In this document: positions 9,792 to 20,237 of the stretch, piece after piece
Position numbering within the stretch: the first letter of the stretch is position 1
Layout of the letters: each line of letters starts with the position of its first letter
From: Sphingomonas sp. UBA978
Lineage (GTDB): Bacteria; Pseudomonadota; Alphaproteobacteria; Sphingomonadales; Sphingomonadaceae
Reading direction: 5' to 3'
NCBI RefSeq assembly: GCF_002292295.1
Contig: NZ_DBBS01000020.1
Coordinates: forward strand, 242,806 to 306,805
DNA length: 64,000 bases
Notes under the pieces: model-generated
Databases searched by the model: none
What the model was told of the DNA's origin: nothing
What the model saw: the letters and a program-made list of their open reading frames with translations, nothing else
Translations under genes and position numbers: made by a program

Positions 9792-11791
9792 TGCCCAAGC
9801 TGAAGGTAGACGGGATCGAGGTCGAGGTGCCGCAGGGCGCGACGGTCCTCCAGGCATGCGAAGCCGCGGGTAAGGAAATCCCGCGCTTCTGCTATCACGA
9901 GCGGCTGTCGATCGCCGGCAATTGCCGCATGTGCCTCGTCGAGGTGAAGCCGGGGCCGCCGAAGCCGCAGGCTTCGTGCGCACTGCCCGCCGCGGACAAC
10001 CAGGAGGTGTTCACCACGACGCGGATGGTGAAGGCCGCGCGCGAAGGCGTGATGGAATTCCTGCTCATCAACCATCCGCTCGACTGCCCGATCTGCGATC
10101 AGGGCGGCGAATGCGACCTGCAGGACCAGTCGATGGCCTATGGCAAGGGCCATAGCCGCTACACCGAGAACAAGCGTGCCGTCACCGAGAAGTATATGGG
10201 GCCGATCGTCAAGACGATCATGACCCGTTGCATCCAGTGCACGCGCTGCGTCCGCTTCGCCGAGGAAGTCGCCGGGGTCGAGGAGATCGGTGCGATCTAC
10301 CGCGGCGAGGACATGCAGATCACCTCCTATCTCGAACAGGCGGTGACCAGCGAACTCAGCGGCAACGTCGTCGACCTGTGTCCGGTCGGCGCGCTGACCA
10401 GCAAGCCCTACGCCTATGAGGCGCGGCCGTGGGAGCTCAAGAAGACGCTGACGATCGACGTGCAGGACGCGGTCGGCACCAACATTCGCCTCGACAGCCG
10501 CGGCCGTCAGGTGCTGCGCTGCGTTCCCCGCATCAACGAGGACGTCAACGAGGAGTGGGCGACGGACAAGACCCGCCATCACGTCGATGGTCTGGTCCGT
10601 CGCCGTCTCGACCGGCCCTATGTGCGTCGCGACGGCAAGCTGGCGCCGGTGAGCTGGGACGAGGCGTTCGCCGTCATCAAGACCAAGATCGATGCGGCGG
10701 GCTCGAACGTCGCGGCGGTCGCCGGCGACCTCGTCGATTGCGAGACGATGTACGCCGCCAAGTCCTTGCTGGCGAAGCTCGGCTCGTCGCTGCTCGAGGG
10801 GCGGCAGACGGGTATGGATTACGACACGTCCAGCCTCGCCGCGGTGAATTTCAACACGACGATCGCCGGCGTCGAGGAGGCGGACGCGATCCTGCTGGTC
10901 GGCACCAACCTGCGCTGGGAAGCGCCGCTGGTGAACACCCGCATCCGCAAGGCGATCAAGAAGGGCGCGAAGGTCTTCGCGATCGGGCCGGAAACCGAGC
11001 TGACCTACAAGGTCGAATGGCTCGGTGAGGATCTGTCGCTGCTCGGCAACCTGCCGGAGGCGGCCGCGCAGCGGTTCACCGACGCGAGCAAGCCGATGGT
11101 CATCGTCGGTGGTGGCGCGCTGAAGGGCGGCCATGGCGCCGCGCTGGCCTTCGCGCGGCAGTTCAACCTCGTCCGCGAGGGCTGGAACGGCTTCAACGTC
11201 GTCCATATGGCGGCGAGCCGCATGGGCGGGCTGATGCTGGGCTATGCGCAGAAGGGCGGCATCGCCGACCTGACCGGCGCCGGCGTCACCTTCTTCCTCG
11301 GCGCCGACGAGGTCGATTACGGCCGTTTCGCCGGGTTAAAGGTCTATATCGGCCATCATGGCGACACGGGCGCGCACCATGCCGACGTGATCCTGCCGGG
11401 TTCGACCTATGCCGAAAAGTCCGGCACCTGGGTCAATCTCGAGGGGCGCGTCCAGCGCGGCGAGCGTGCGGTGTTCGCACCGGGCGACGCGCGCGAGGAT
11501 TGGGCGATCCTGCGTGCGCTGTCCGACGTGCTTGGCCACACGCTGCCGTTCGACAGCCTTGCCGGGCTGCGCGAGGCGATGGGCGCGGACGTGCCGGCGC
11601 TGCGCGCGCCGGGTCTGGCCAGCTTCGACTGGAACCCGCCGGCGCTCGACGCGGCCGGGCAGGGCAGCCTGTCGGGCTATCCGATCAAGGATTTCTATCT
11701 GACCAACGCCATCTGCCGGGCGTCGCCGACGATGCAGCGCTGTTCGGCGGAACTGGTCCATGGCGAGACGTTCGCGGAGGCCGCGGAGTGA
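9791..11791 (+). CDS. nuoG: NADH-quinone oxidoreductase subunit G
   Basis: The 75-kDa homologue that carries the wire of iron-sulphur clusters from NuoF towards NuoB. It has 666 residues. The 2Fe-2S ligands are Cys34, Cys45, Cys48 and Cys63; the His-ligated 4Fe-4S site is [14 protein letters not shown] (His95, Cys99, Cys102, Cys108); the third cluster uses RCIQCTRC (Cys147, Cys150, Cys153) and a Cys in [10 protein letters not shown] (about 197). The rest is a degenerate molybdopterin-oxidoreductase domain, as in the family. The stop overlaps nuoH (GTGA). Confidence 0.96.
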
Positions 11792-12840
11792 CCGACTTCT
11801 TCAATTCCACCGTCGGCATGTCCTACGAATGGGCGTGGTTCACCGCGACGATCGTCGGCATCCTCGTGATCGCGCTGCCGCTGATGCTGGCGGTGGCAAT
11901 GATAATCTACGCCGATCGCAAGATCTGGGCGGCGATGGCGCTGCGCCGGGGCCCGAACGTGGTCGGGCCGTTTGGTCTTCTCCAGTCGTTCGCCGACGGG
12001 CTCAAGGTGTTCCTGCAGGAGACCATCGTCCCCGCCGCCGCCAACCGCGGCCTGTTCCTGATGGCGCCGATCATCACCTTCACCGTCGCGCTGATCGTCT
12101 GGGCGGTGATCCCCTTCGGTGCGGGCGTGGTGCTCGCCGACATCAACGTCGGCCTGCTCTACGTGCTCGCGGCGTCGTCGCTCGGCGTCTACGGCATCAT
12201 CCTGTCGGGATGGGCGTCGAACTCGAAATATCCCTTCTATTCCGCGCTGCGCGCCGCGGCGCAGATGGTCAGCTACGAGGTCGCGCTCGGCTTCGTCCTC
12301 ATCACCGTCGTGCTCTGGGCGGGGACGTTCAACCTGTCCGCCATCGTCATGGCGCAGAAGGCGATCTATTCGTGGCTGCCGGTCAACGGCTTCGGCTTCA
12401 ACCCGCTGCTGTTCCCGATGAGCATCGTCTTCCTGATCTCCGGCATGGCCGAAACCGGCCGCGCGCCGTTCGACCTGACCGAGGCGGAATCGGAACTCGT
12501 CGCGGGTTACCAGACCGAATACAGCTCGATGAGCTTCGCGCTCTTCTGGCTCGGCGAATATGCCAACGTGCTGCTGATGTGCGCGCTCAACGCGACGCTG
12601 TTCTGGGGCGGGTGGCTGCCGCCGATCGACTGGGCGCCGCTCTATTACGTGCCGGGCATCATCTGGCTGTTCGCGAAGATCCTGTTCTTCTTCTTCGTGT
12701 TCAGCTGGGTGAAGGCGACCGTACCGCGCTACCGCTACGACCAGCTGATGCGGCTGGGGTGGAAGATCTTCCTGCCGCTGTCGCTGTTCTGGGTGTTTCT
12801 GGTGTCGGGCGTCCTGATGTGGATGCGGGTCGGGCTGTGA
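11788..12840 (+). CDS. nuoH: NADH-quinone oxidoreductase subunit H
   Basis: Membrane subunit (ND1 homologue) that joins the peripheral arm to the proton pumps and shapes the quinone tunnel. It has 350 residues with about eight transmembrane helices and the family motifs [29 protein letters not shown] and the acidic loop [17 protein letters not shown]. The GTG at 11788 overlaps the nuoG stop; the same frame stays open upstream inside nuoG, but the homologous protein starts at MTDFF. Its stop overlaps a GTG that opens a 43-codon frame (see below). Confidence 0.95.
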   Translation: MTDFFNSTVGMSYEWAWFTATIVGILVIALPLMLAVAMIIYADRKIWAAMALRRGPNVVGPFGLLQSFADGLKVFLQETIVPAAANRGLFLMAPIITFTVALIVWAVIPFGAGVVLADINVGLLYVLAASSLGVYGIILSGWASNSKYPFYSALRAAAQMVSYEVALGFVLITVVLWAGTFNLSAIVMAQKAIYSWLPVNGFGFNPLLFPMSIVFLISGMAETGRAPFDLTEAESELVAGYQTEYSSMSFALFWLGEYANVLLMCALNATLFWGGWLPPIDWAPLYYVPGIIWLFAKILFFFFVFSWVKATVPRYRYDQLMRLGWKIFLPLSLFWVFLVSGVLMWMRVGL

Positions 12841-12968
12841 GCCACGTCTCCACCTGGCTTTCGCATCGCGGGTTTGACCCGCAGGCAGTGTACCGGCGTA
12901 CGCTTGGCGGCGTCGTCATCGGATTGACGGTCGTATCGATCGATCGAATATTGGGGTTTGGGTCTTGA
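12837..12968 (+). CDS. Candidate 43-residue small protein between nuoH and nuoI
   Basis: This short frame begins with GTG overlapping the nuoH stop (GTGA) and ends with TGA overlapping the nuoI TTG start (TTGA), the same coupling used elsewhere in the operon. It accounts for the whole 124-nt gap, which is otherwise unusually large for this gene order. The product has a basic, Trp-containing front ([11 protein letters not shown]) and a mildly hydrophobic back ([13 protein letters not shown]) that might touch a membrane. Against it: only about 68 percent G/C at third positions, lower than the flanking genes, and no known family. It may instead be a spacer that happens to be open. Confidence 0.4.
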   Translation: MSHVSTWLSHRGFDPQAVYRRTLGGVVIGLTVVSIDRILGFGS

Positions 12969-13450
12969 GCGTCGCACAGATCATCAAGTCGTTCACGCTG
13001 TGGGAGTTCGTGAAGGCGCACGCCCTCACGCTGCGGTATTTCTTCAAGCCCAAGGCGACGATCAACTACCCGTACGAACGCAACCCGATCAGCCCGCGCT
13101 TCCGCGGCGAGCATGCCCTGCGTCGCTATCCGAACGGCGAGGAACGCTGCATCGCATGCAAACTGTGCGAGGCGGTGTGCCCGGCGCAGGCGATCACGAT
13201 CGAGGCCGAACCGCGCGACGACGGCAGCCGCCGCACGACACGCTACGACATCGACATGACCAAGTGCATCTATTGCGGCCTGTGTCAGGAAGCATGCCCG
13301 GTCGACGCGATCGTCGAGGGGCCGAACTACGAATATGCGACCGAAACCCGCGAGGAGCTCATCTACGACAAGGCGAAGCTGCTCGATAACGGTGACCGCT
13401 GGGAAAGCGCGATCGCGGCGAACCTTGCCGCCGATGCGCCCTACCGTTAA
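12965..13450 (+). CDS. nuoI: NADH-quinone oxidoreductase subunit I (two 4Fe-4S)
   Basis: The TYKY homologue with clusters N6a and N6b that link NuoG to NuoB. It has 161 residues with two perfect ferredoxin motifs: Cys62, 65, 68, 72 ([15 protein letters not shown]) and Cys101, 104, 107, 111 ([15 protein letters not shown]). The start is TTG ([14 protein letters not shown] follows), which fits the conserved N-terminus; no ATG is available. The ribosome binding site is weak, which makes coupling with the small upstream frame attractive. Confidence 0.95.
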   Translation: MSVAQIIKSFTLWEFVKAHALTLRYFFKPKATINYPYERNPISPRFRGEHALRRYPNGEERCIACKLCEAVCPAQAITIEAEPRDDGSRRTTRYDIDMTKCIYCGLCQEACPVDAIVEGPNYEYATETREELIYDKAKLLDNGDRWESAIAANLAADAPYR

Positions 13451-13493
13451 TGCGCGCCGCACTCGATTCAGGGCTTAGGGGGCCGACCCAATC

Positions 13494-14105
13494 GTGATTC
13501 AGGCAATTGCCTTTTACCTGTTCGCCATCGTGGTGATCGGATCGGGCGCGATGACGATCTCGTCGCGCAATCCGGTGCATTCGGTGATGTGGCTGATCCT
13601 CGCGTTCTTCAACGCCGCGGGGCTGATGGTGCTCGTCGGTGCGGAATTCATCGCGATGCTGCTCGTCATCGTCTATGTCGGCGCCGTCGCGGTGCTGTTC
13701 CTGTTCGTCGTCATGATGCTGGACATCGAGGTCGCGCAGCTGCGCGCCGGCGTCGCGCAATATGCCGCTCTGGGCCTTGCGCTTGCGGTGGCGCTGGCGG
13801 CGGAGATTCTGATCGGCATCGGCGCCTGGAGCGCGGGCGGCCTCAAGATCAGCCAGCGTATCGCGCCGATCGATACGGCGGTGCCGAACGTGCAGGCGAT
13901 GGGGCAGCTGCTCTACACGCGCTATCTCTTCGTGTTCGAGGCAGCGGGCTTCGTCCTGCTCGTCGCGATGATCGGTGCGATCGTGCTGACGCATCGCCAG
14001 CGTGGCGGGGTGCGCGCGCAGTCGCCATCCCGTCAGATCGCGCGCCGTCCCGAGGATGCGACGCGCAACGTCCAGCCGCCGGTCGGTCAGGGGGTCCAGC
14101 TGTGA
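13494..14105 (+). CDS. nuoJ: NADH-quinone oxidoreductase subunit J
   Basis: Membrane subunit (ND6 homologue) between NuoH and the proton-pumping antiporter-like subunits. It has 203 residues and five predicted transmembrane helices. The conserved segment is [20 protein letters not shown], with the pi-bulge region of helix 3. A cytoplasmic, Arg/Gln-rich C-terminal tail of about 35 residues follows the last helix. The GTG start comes 43 nt after nuoI with AGGGGG upstream; the stop overlaps nuoK (GTGA). Confidence 0.93.
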   Translation: MIQAIAFYLFAIVVIGSGAMTISSRNPVHSVMWLILAFFNAAGLMVLVGAEFIAMLLVIVYVGAVAVLFLFVVMMLDIEVAQLRAGVAQYAALGLALAVALAAEILIGIGAWSAGGLKISQRIAPIDTAVPNVQAMGQLLYTRYLFVFEAAGFVLLVAMIGAIVLTHRQRGGVRAQSPSRQIARRPEDATRNVQPPVGQGVQL

Positions 14106-14407
14106 TCGGTCTTACCCATTATCTCGTCGTCGCGGCGGTGCTGTTCACGATGGGCGTGCTCGGCATCTTCCTCAACCGGAAGAACCTGATCGTCATCCTG
14201 ATGGCGATCGAACTGATCCTGCTCGCGGTGAACCTCAACCTCGTCGCCTTCTCCGCGTATCTCCACGACCTGGTCGGCCAGATCTTCGCGATGTTCGTGT
14301 TGACCGTCGCCGCCGGCGAGGCGGCGATCGGGCTGGCGATCCTGGTGATCTATTTCCGTGGCCGCGGCACCATCGCGGTCGACGACGTCAATCGGATGAA
14401 GGGCTAA
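14102..14407 (+). CDS. nuoK: NADH-quinone oxidoreductase subunit K
   Basis: Small three-helix proton-channel subunit (ND4L homologue). The 101 residues match the family length. Conserved membrane glutamates are present in [13 protein letters not shown] (helix 2) and [13 protein letters not shown] (helix 3). The GTG start overlaps the nuoJ stop (GTGA), so it sits inside a longer out-of-frame open stretch of nuoJ that is not coding. nuoL follows after 6 nt. Confidence 0.95.
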   Translation: MIGLTHYLVVAAVLFTMGVLGIFLNRKNLIVILMAIELILLAVNLNLVAFSAYLHDLVGQIFAMFVLTVAAGEAAIGLAILVIYFRGRGTIAVDDVNRMKG

Positions 14408-14413
14408 ACACCG

Positions 14414-16549
14414 GTGACCTCCATCCTCTTCATCGTATTCCTGCCGCTGCTCGCCGCCATCGTCGCCGGGCTCGGTAACAAGGCGATCGGCTGTGTCCCG
14501 GCGAAGGTCATCACGACCGGCGCCCTGTTCGCATCGTGCCTGCTGTCGTGGCCGATCTTCCTCGGCTTCCTTGCCGGCACGAATACGGCGACCGTCGTAC
14601 CAGTGCTGACCTGGATCGTCAGCGGCGACATGGCGGTCGACTGGAGCCTGCGCGTCGATCAGCTGACCGCGATCATGCTGGTGGTCATCACCAGCGTGTC
14701 GGCGCTCGTCCACCTCTATAGCTGGGGCTATATGAGCGAGGACCCGGATCAGCCGCGCTTCTTCGCCTATCTGTCGCTGTTCACCTTCGCGATGCTGATG
14801 CTCGTGACGGCCGACACGCTGGTGCAGATGTTCTTCGGCTGGGAAGGCGTCGGCCTCGCCAGCTACCTGCTGATCGGCTTCTGGTTCCGCAAACCCTCGG
14901 CCAATGCCGCCGCGATCAAGGCGTTCGTCGTCAATCGCGTCGGCGATCTCGGCTTCATGCTCGGCATCTTCGGCACGTTCCTGGTGTTCGGTACCGTCTC
15001 GATCCCCGCGATCCTCGCCGCCGCGCCGGGCATGACCGGATCGACGATCGGCTTCCTCGGCATGCGCGTCGATACGATGACCGTGCTGTGCCTGCTGCTG
15101 TTCGTCGGCGCGATGGGCAAGTCGGCGCAGCTCGGCCTGCACACCTGGCTGCCCGACGCGATGGAGGGCCCGACCCCGGTGTCGGCGCTGATCCACGCCG
15201 CGACGATGGTCACCGCCGGCGTCTTCATGGTCTGCCGCCTGTCGCCGATGTTCGAAACCTCGCCGGCCGCGCTGCATGTCGTGATGTTCGTCGGCGCGGC
15301 GACCTGCCTGTTCGCCGCGACGGTCGGCATGGTGCAGACCGACATCAAGCGCGTCATCGCCTATTCGACCTGTTCGCAGCTCGGCTACATGTTCTTCGCC
15401 GCGGGCGTCGGTGCCTATGGCGCGGCGATGTTCCACCTATTCACGCACGCCTTCTTCAAGGCGCTGCTGTTCCTCGGCGCCGGTTCGGTGATCCATGCGA
15501 TGCATCACGAGCAGGACATGCGCTATTACGGGGGCTTGAGGAAAAGCATTCCGCTGACCTTCTGGGGCATGATGATGGGGACGCTGGCGATCACCGGCGT
15601 CGGCCTGCCCGCGGTGTTCGGCAACCCGCTCGGCATCGGGTTCGCAGGCTTCCATTCGAAGGATGCGATCATCGAGGCCGGCTGGGCGGCGGGCGAACCC
15701 GGCGTGTGGTTCGTCGGCGTGCTCGTCGCGCTCATCACCAGCTTCTATTCGTGGCGGCTGATGTTCCTGACCTTCTGGGGCAAGCCGCGCTGGGCCGCGT
15801 CGGAGCATATCCAGCACGCGCTGCACGATGCGCATGGCCACGGCCATGACGATCACAGTCATGCCGATCACGGCCATGACGCGCATCACGCCGACGAGAC
15901 GCACGCCAATCCGGCGAAGGCCGAGGACGGCGGCGATCATCCCTCGACGCATGGCGCGTCGCAACAGGATTTGCCCGCGGGCACCGGCGGCTATCATCCG
16001 CACGAGAGCCCGTGGCCGATGTTGGTGCCGTTGATCCTCCTCTCGATCGGCGCGATCGCGGCGGGCTTCGTCTTCCACGGCTATTTCATCGAGCCGGAAG
16101 CGGGCGAGACCTTCTGGAAGGGCGACATCGCCTTCCGCGAGCATCTGATGCATGCGATGCATGAGGTGCCGACGATCATCAAACTGTCGGCGACGATCGC
16201 GATGCTGCTCGGCCTCGGCACGGCATGGTATGCCTATATCAAGGCGCCGCGCTTCCCGGCCGCGGTCGCGGACCAGTTCCGCGTCCTGTACCGCTTCCTC
16301 GTCCACAAATATTATTTCGACGAGCTCTATCACCTGATCTTCGTCCGTCCCGCCTTCGCCATCGGCCGCCTGTTGTGGCACCGGGGTGACGAGCAGACGA
16401 TCGACCGGTTCGGACCGAACGGTTCGGCCTGGGTGGTGCAGCTCTCCAGCCGTCTCGCCGGCCGGCTCCAGAACGGATATGTCTATACCTATGCCTTCGT
16501 CATGCTGATCGGTCTGACCGCCGTCGTCACCTGGGCGATCGCACAATGA
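14414..16549 (+). CDS. nuoL: NADH-quinone oxidoreductase subunit L with His-rich loop
   Basis: The distal antiporter-like proton-pumping subunit (ND5 homologue). It has 711 residues, about 100 more than the Escherichia coli protein. The conserved core includes FFGWEGVGLASYLLIGFW (pump glutamate), GKSAQLGLHTWLPDAMEGPT and the Lys/His residues of the central axis. The extra length is mainly an insertion at about residues 464-535, near the boundary between core and lateral helix, with repeated His-Gly/His-Asp pairs (DAHGHGHDDHSHADHGHDAH) then Ala/Asp/Gly. That stretch looks metal-binding. GTG start; stop overlaps nuoM (ATGA). Confidence 0.95.
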   Translation: MTSILFIVFLPLLAAIVAGLGNKAIGCVPAKVITTGALFASCLLSWPIFLGFLAGTNTATVVPVLTWIVSGDMAVDWSLRVDQLTAIMLVVITSVSALVHLYSWGYMSEDPDQPRFFAYLSLFTFAMLMLVTADTLVQMFFGWEGVGLASYLLIGFWFRKPSANAAAIKAFVVNRVGDLGFMLGIFGTFLVFGTVSIPAILAAAPGMTGSTIGFLGMRVDTMTVLCLLLFVGAMGKSAQLGLHTWLPDAMEGPTPVSALIHAATMVTAGVFMVCRLSPMFETSPAALHVVMFVGAATCLFAATVGMVQTDIKRVIAYSTCSQLGYMFFAAGVGAYGAAMFHLFTHAFFKALLFLGAGSVIHAMHHEQDMRYYGGLRKSIPLTFWGMMMGTLAITGVGLPAVFGNPLGIGFAGFHSKDAIIEAGWAAGEPGVWFVGVLVALITSFYSWRLMFLTFWGKPRWAASEHIQHALHDAHGHGHDDHSHADHGHDAHHADETHANPAKAEDGGDHPSTHGASQQDLPAGTGGYHPHESPWPMLVPLILLSIGAIAAGFVFHGYFIEPEAGETFWKGDIAFREHLMHAMHEVPTIIKLSATIAMLLGLGTAWYAYIKAPRFPAAVADQFRVLYRFLVHKYYFDELYHLIFVRPAFAIGRLLWHRGDEQTIDRFGPNGSAWVVQLSSRLAGRLQNGYVYTYAFVMLIGLTAVVTWAIAQ

Positions 16550-18078
16550 GCGGGCTGCCCATCCTCTCGATCATGCTGCTGATCCCCGCGGTCGCGGCGA
16601 TCGCCTGTCTGTTCGTCCCCGCGGCGACCGCGCGCATGGTCGCGCTGGCCGCCACGCTGGTCGATTTTGCCCTCGGCGTGCTGCTCTGGGCGAATTACGA
16701 CATCGGCGGCGCGCAGTGGCAGTTCGTCGAGCAGGGCCCGCGGCTCGGCTTCTTTGGCTGGGACCTCGGCATCGACGGCTTCGCGCTCATGCTCATCATG
16801 CTCAGCGTCTTCCTGATGCCGATCTGTATCGGCGCGAGCTGGCGCGCGATCGAGAAGCGTGTACCGGAATATATGGCGGCGTTCCTGCTGACGGAAACGC
16901 TGATGATCGGCACCTTCGCGGCGCAGGACCTGTTCCTGTTCTACCTGTTCTTCGAAGCCGGCCTGATCCCGATGTATCTCATCATCGGCATCTGGGGTGG
17001 CGCGAACCGGATCTACGCGTCGTACAAGTTCTTCCTGTACACCCTGCTCGGCTCGCTGCTGATGCTCGTCGCGATGCTTTACATGGCGCAGACCGCCGGT
17101 ACGTCGAGCATCCCGGCACTGCAGGCCTATGACTTCCCGGCCGGCGTCCAGACCTGGCTGTGGCTTGCTTTCTTCGCCTCGTTCGCGGTGAAGATGCCGA
17201 TGTGGCCGGTCCACACCTGGCTGCCCGATGCGCACGTGCAGGCGCCGACCGCGGGGTCGGTGATCCTAGCGGGCGTGCTGCTCAAGCTCGGCGGCTACGG
17301 CTTCCTGCGCTTCAGCCTGCCGATGTTCCCGGAAGCCAGCGGCGAGCTGACCTGGCTGATCTTCGGCCTGTCGGCGGTGGCGGTGATCTACACCAGCCTC
17401 GTCGCGCTGGTGCAGGCCGACATGAAGAAGCTCATCGCTTATTCGTCGGTCGCGCACATGGCGATCGTCACCATCGGCCTCTTCGCCTTCAACCGGCAGG
17501 GGATCGAGGGCGCGATGATTATGATGCTCAGCCACGGGCTGGTGTCGGGCGCGCTGTTCCTGTGCGTCGGCGTCATCTACGACCGGCTGCATACGCGCGA
17601 GATCAGCCGGTACGGCGGGCTTGCGATCAACATGCCGCGCTATGCGCTGTTCTTCCTGTTCTTCACCATGGCGTCGATCGGCCTGCCGGGAACCAGCGGC
17701 TTCGTCGCCGAATTCCTGGCGCTGATGGGCACCTATCAGGTGTCGACCTGGATCGCGCTCCTCTGCACGACCAGCATCATCCTCGGTGCGGCCTATATGC
17801 TGTACCTGTATCGCCGCGTCGTCTTCGGCGAGATCAAGTCGGACGACGTGCGCGAGATGCAGGACCTGTCGCATCGCGAACTCTGGCTGCTCGCGCCGAT
17901 CGCCGCGGTGGCGCTGTGGATGGGTGTCTATCCCGAAAGCTTCCTCAGCCCGATGCGCAAGGATGTCGGCGTGCTGCTCGCCCGGATCGACCGTGCGACG
18001 CCGCCGTCCGACTCGCAGCCGACCGCCGGCAAGCCCCTACCTGCGGCCCACGCCGCCGCCCACGGACAAGCGCACTGA
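16546..18078 (+). CDS. nuoM: NADH-quinone oxidoreductase subunit M
   Basis: Middle antiporter-like proton-pumping subunit (ND4 homologue). It has 510 residues and about 14 transmembrane helices, with the hallmark FFEAGLIPMYLIIGIWGG (pump Glu), KMPMWPVHTWLPDAHVQAPT and a Lys in DMKKLIAYSSVAHM. The C-terminus has a short Pro/Ala/His-rich tail. The ATG overlaps the nuoL stop (ATGA) and the stop overlaps the nuoN ATG (TGATG). Confidence 0.96.
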   Translation: MSGLPILSIMLLIPAVAAIACLFVPAATARMVALAATLVDFALGVLLWANYDIGGAQWQFVEQGPRLGFFGWDLGIDGFALMLIMLSVFLMPICIGASWRAIEKRVPEYMAAFLLTETLMIGTFAAQDLFLFYLFFEAGLIPMYLIIGIWGGANRIYASYKFFLYTLLGSLLMLVAMLYMAQTAGTSSIPALQAYDFPAGVQTWLWLAFFASFAVKMPMWPVHTWLPDAHVQAPTAGSVILAGVLLKLGGYGFLRFSLPMFPEASGELTWLIFGLSAVAVIYTSLVALVQADMKKLIAYSSVAHMAIVTIGLFAFNRQGIEGAMIMMLSHGLVSGALFLCVGVIYDRLHTREISRYGGLAINMPRYALFFLFFTMASIGLPGTSGFVAEFLALMGTYQVSTWIALLCTTSIILGAAYMLYLYRRVVFGEIKSDDVREMQDLSHRELWLLAPIAAVALWMGVYPESFLSPMRKDVGVLLARIDRATPPSDSQPTAGKPLPAAHAAAHGQAH

Positions 18079-19532
18079 TGGATTACGCCGCCAATCTCGC
18101 CATGACCCTGCCCGAGGTCATCCTCGGACTGGGTGCCGTCGCCCTGATGCTGGTGTCCGCCTGGGGCGGCTCCGCCTCGACGCGCGCGGTGTCCTGGACC
18201 GCGGTCGCGATCCTTGCCGGTGCCGGCGTCGCGTTGATCGGCCCCGCCAGCTACGGTGGCTCCGCCTTCGACGGGCTGTACCGGGCCGATGCCTTTGCGG
18301 CCTTCGCCAAGGTGCTGATCTTCATCGCCGCGGCGGTCGCGATCCTGATGGCGCCGGACTTCTTCCAGCGGACCAGCGGCGACGATCTGCGTCCGGAATA
18401 TCCGGTGCTGATCCTGCTGTCCGCGGCCGGCATGGGCATGATGGTGTCGGCAAGCGATCTGCTGACGCTCTACGTCGGGCTCGAATTGCAGAGCCTGTCG
18501 GCCTATGTTCTCGCGAGCTTCATGCGCCGCGACACGCGCTCGGCGGAAGCGGGCCTCAAATATTTCGTGCTCGGCGCGCTCGCCAGCGGCATCCTGCTCT
18601 ACGGCATCAGTCTGGTCTACGGCTTCTCGGGCACCACGCTGTTCGGCGGCATCGCCGCCGCCTATGCGCAGGGCAATTCGCTTGGCCTGTTGTTCGGTCT
18701 GGTCTTCGTCTTCGCCGGGATCGCATTCAAGATTTCGGCGGTGCCGTTCCACATGTGGACGCCCGACGTCTATGAGGGCGCGCCGACGCCGGTCACCGCC
18801 TTTTTCGCGTCCGCGCCGAAGGTGGCGGCGATGGGCCTCGCCGTCCGCGTCGCGGTCGAGGCGATGGGCCCGGCCACCGACCAGTGGCGCCAGATCGTGA
18901 TCTTCGCCGCGCTCGCCTCGATCGTGTTGGGTGCGGTGGCGGCGATCGGCCAGACCAACATCAAGCGGCTGCTCGCCTATTCGTCGATCAACAACGTCGG
19001 CTTCGCGCTCGTCGGCCTCGCCGCGGGAACGCCGGACGGCGTGTCGGGTGTGCTCGTCTATCTGACGATCTACGTCGCGATGACGCTCGGCTCGTTCCTC
19101 GTCGTGCTGCAGATGCGCGATGACGAGGGCCAGCCGGTCGAGGAGATCGTCGCATTGTCCGGCATGTCGCGGACCCGTCCCGGCCTCGCCGCGGCGCTCG
19201 CGATCTTCATGTTCAGCCTCGCAGGCATTCCGCCGCTGTTCGGCTTCTACGCGAAGTTCGCGGTGTTCGACGCGGCGGTGAAGGCCGGCCTGTTCCCGCT
19301 GGCGGTGATCGGTATCGCCGCCTCGACGATCGGCGCCTATTATTATCTGCGCGTGGTCAAGACGATGTACTTCGACGAACCCGCAGCGGCGTTCCCCAAG
19401 GGCAACAGTCCGGTCGAGGGCGGCCTGATCGTCCTGACCGCGGCCTTCGTGTCGCCGCTCGGCTATCTCGCCATTCCGCTGCTCGGCGGCTGGACGATGG
19501 CAGCCGCCCGCGCGCTGTTCCCCGCGATTTGA
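18078..19532 (+). CDS. nuoN: NADH-quinone oxidoreductase subunit N
   Basis: Proximal antiporter-like proton-pumping subunit (ND2 homologue) that ends the nuo gene set. From the ATG at 18078 it has 484 residues and about 14 helices. Conserved pieces are YVGLELQSLSAYVLAS (pump Glu), KISAVPFHMWTPDVYEGAP, NIKRLLAYSSINNVGFAL and FSLAGIPPLFGFYAKF. The frame is open far upstream within nuoM, but the family N-terminus (DYAANLAMTLPEVIL) begins here. The next gene, birA, starts on its stop codon. Confidence 0.95.
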   Translation: MDYAANLAMTLPEVILGLGAVALMLVSAWGGSASTRAVSWTAVAILAGAGVALIGPASYGGSAFDGLYRADAFAAFAKVLIFIAAAVAILMAPDFFQRTSGDDLRPEYPVLILLSAAGMGMMVSASDLLTLYVGLELQSLSAYVLASFMRRDTRSAEAGLKYFVLGALASGILLYGISLVYGFSGTTLFGGIAAAYAQGNSLGLLFGLVFVFAGIAFKISAVPFHMWTPDVYEGAPTPVTAFFASAPKVAAMGLAVRVAVEAMGPATDQWRQIVIFAALASIVLGAVAAIGQTNIKRLLAYSSINNVGFALVGLAAGTPDGVSGVLVYLTIYVAMTLGSFLVVLQMRDDEGQPVEEIVALSGMSRTRPGLAAALAIFMFSLAGIPPLFGFYAKFAVFDAAVKAGLFPLAVIGIAASTIGAYYYLRVVKTMYFDEPAAAFPKGNSPVEGGLIVLTAAFVSPLGYLAIPLLGGWTMAAARALFPAI

Positions 19533-20227
19533 CGATCCGCACCGTCGCGGAGACGGGATCGACCAACGCGGATATGCTCCTTCTCGCCCGGCAGGGCGCG
19601 GAGGAGGGGTTCTGGCTCCGCGCCGAACGCCAGACCGCCGGGCGCGGGCGGCAGGGCAGGGCGTGGACCGCGCCGCCGGGCAATCTCTCCGCCTCGACGA
19701 TCGTGCGGCTGAGGCCAAGCGATCCGCCCGCCGCGACGCTGGCGCTGGTCGCTGCGGTCGCGCTGCACGAGGCCGTGGCGGTGTTCGGCGTGGCGGCGCA
19801 GCTCAAATGGCCGAACGACCTGCTCTGCGATGGCGCCAAGCTGTCGGGAATCCTGCTCGAACGCAGCGACGACGCGGTGGTCATCGGAATCGGCGTCAAT
19901 TTGGCCCACCACCCCGACCTGCCCGATCGCCCGGCCACCAGCCTTGCCGCGCACGGCGCGCCGGTCGCCCCGGACGCGTTCCTCGAGGTGCTGGCCGAGG
20001 CCTTCGCGCGCTGGCTGGCGCGCTGGCGGGGCGAGGGGCTGGCCGTGGTACGCGCCGCATGGCTCGCTGCGGCGTATCCCGTCGGCACCGCGCTGACCGC
20101 ACAGATGCCCGACGGCAGCGCGCATGACGGCCTGTTCGACGGGCTCGACGCCGACGGCGCGCTGATCCTGCGCTTGGCGTCGGGGCAACGGCATGTCATT
20201 CACGCCGCCGACGTGTTCCTGCTGTGA
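19529..20227 (+). CDS. birA: Biotin--[acetyl-CoA-carboxylase] ligase, monofunctional
   Basis: Attaches biotin to the carrier protein of acetyl-CoA carboxylase. The 232-residue protein has the catalytic domain only; the helix-turn-helix of the E. coli repressor type is absent. Key motifs are ETGSTNADM (8-16), the biotinyl-AMP loop GRGRQGR (38-44), KWPND (93-97) and KLSGILLE (104-111, catalytic Lys). The start is TTG overlapping the nuoN stop; ETGSTN must be included, so no later start works. The adjacent coaX and rnj are its usual alphaproteobacterial partners in gene order, not in pathway. Confidence 0.93.
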   Translation: MTIRTVAETGSTNADMLLLARQGAEEGFWLRAERQTAGRGRQGRAWTAPPGNLSASTIVRLRPSDPPAATLALVAAVALHEAVAVFGVAAQLKWPNDLLCDGAKLSGILLERSDDAVVIGIGVNLAHHPDLPDRPATSLAAHGAPVAPDAFLEVLAEAFARWLARWRGEGLAVVRAAWLAAAYPVGTALTAQMPDGSAHDGLFDGLDADGALILRLASGQRHVIHAADVFLL

Positions 20228-20237
20228 AGGATTGACG

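Noticed and set aside
12735..12977. A minus-strand frame covering the nuoH-nuoI gap
   Set aside because: No family, Arg/Ser-rich, and the plus-strand frame in the same gap fits the operon's overlap pattern better.
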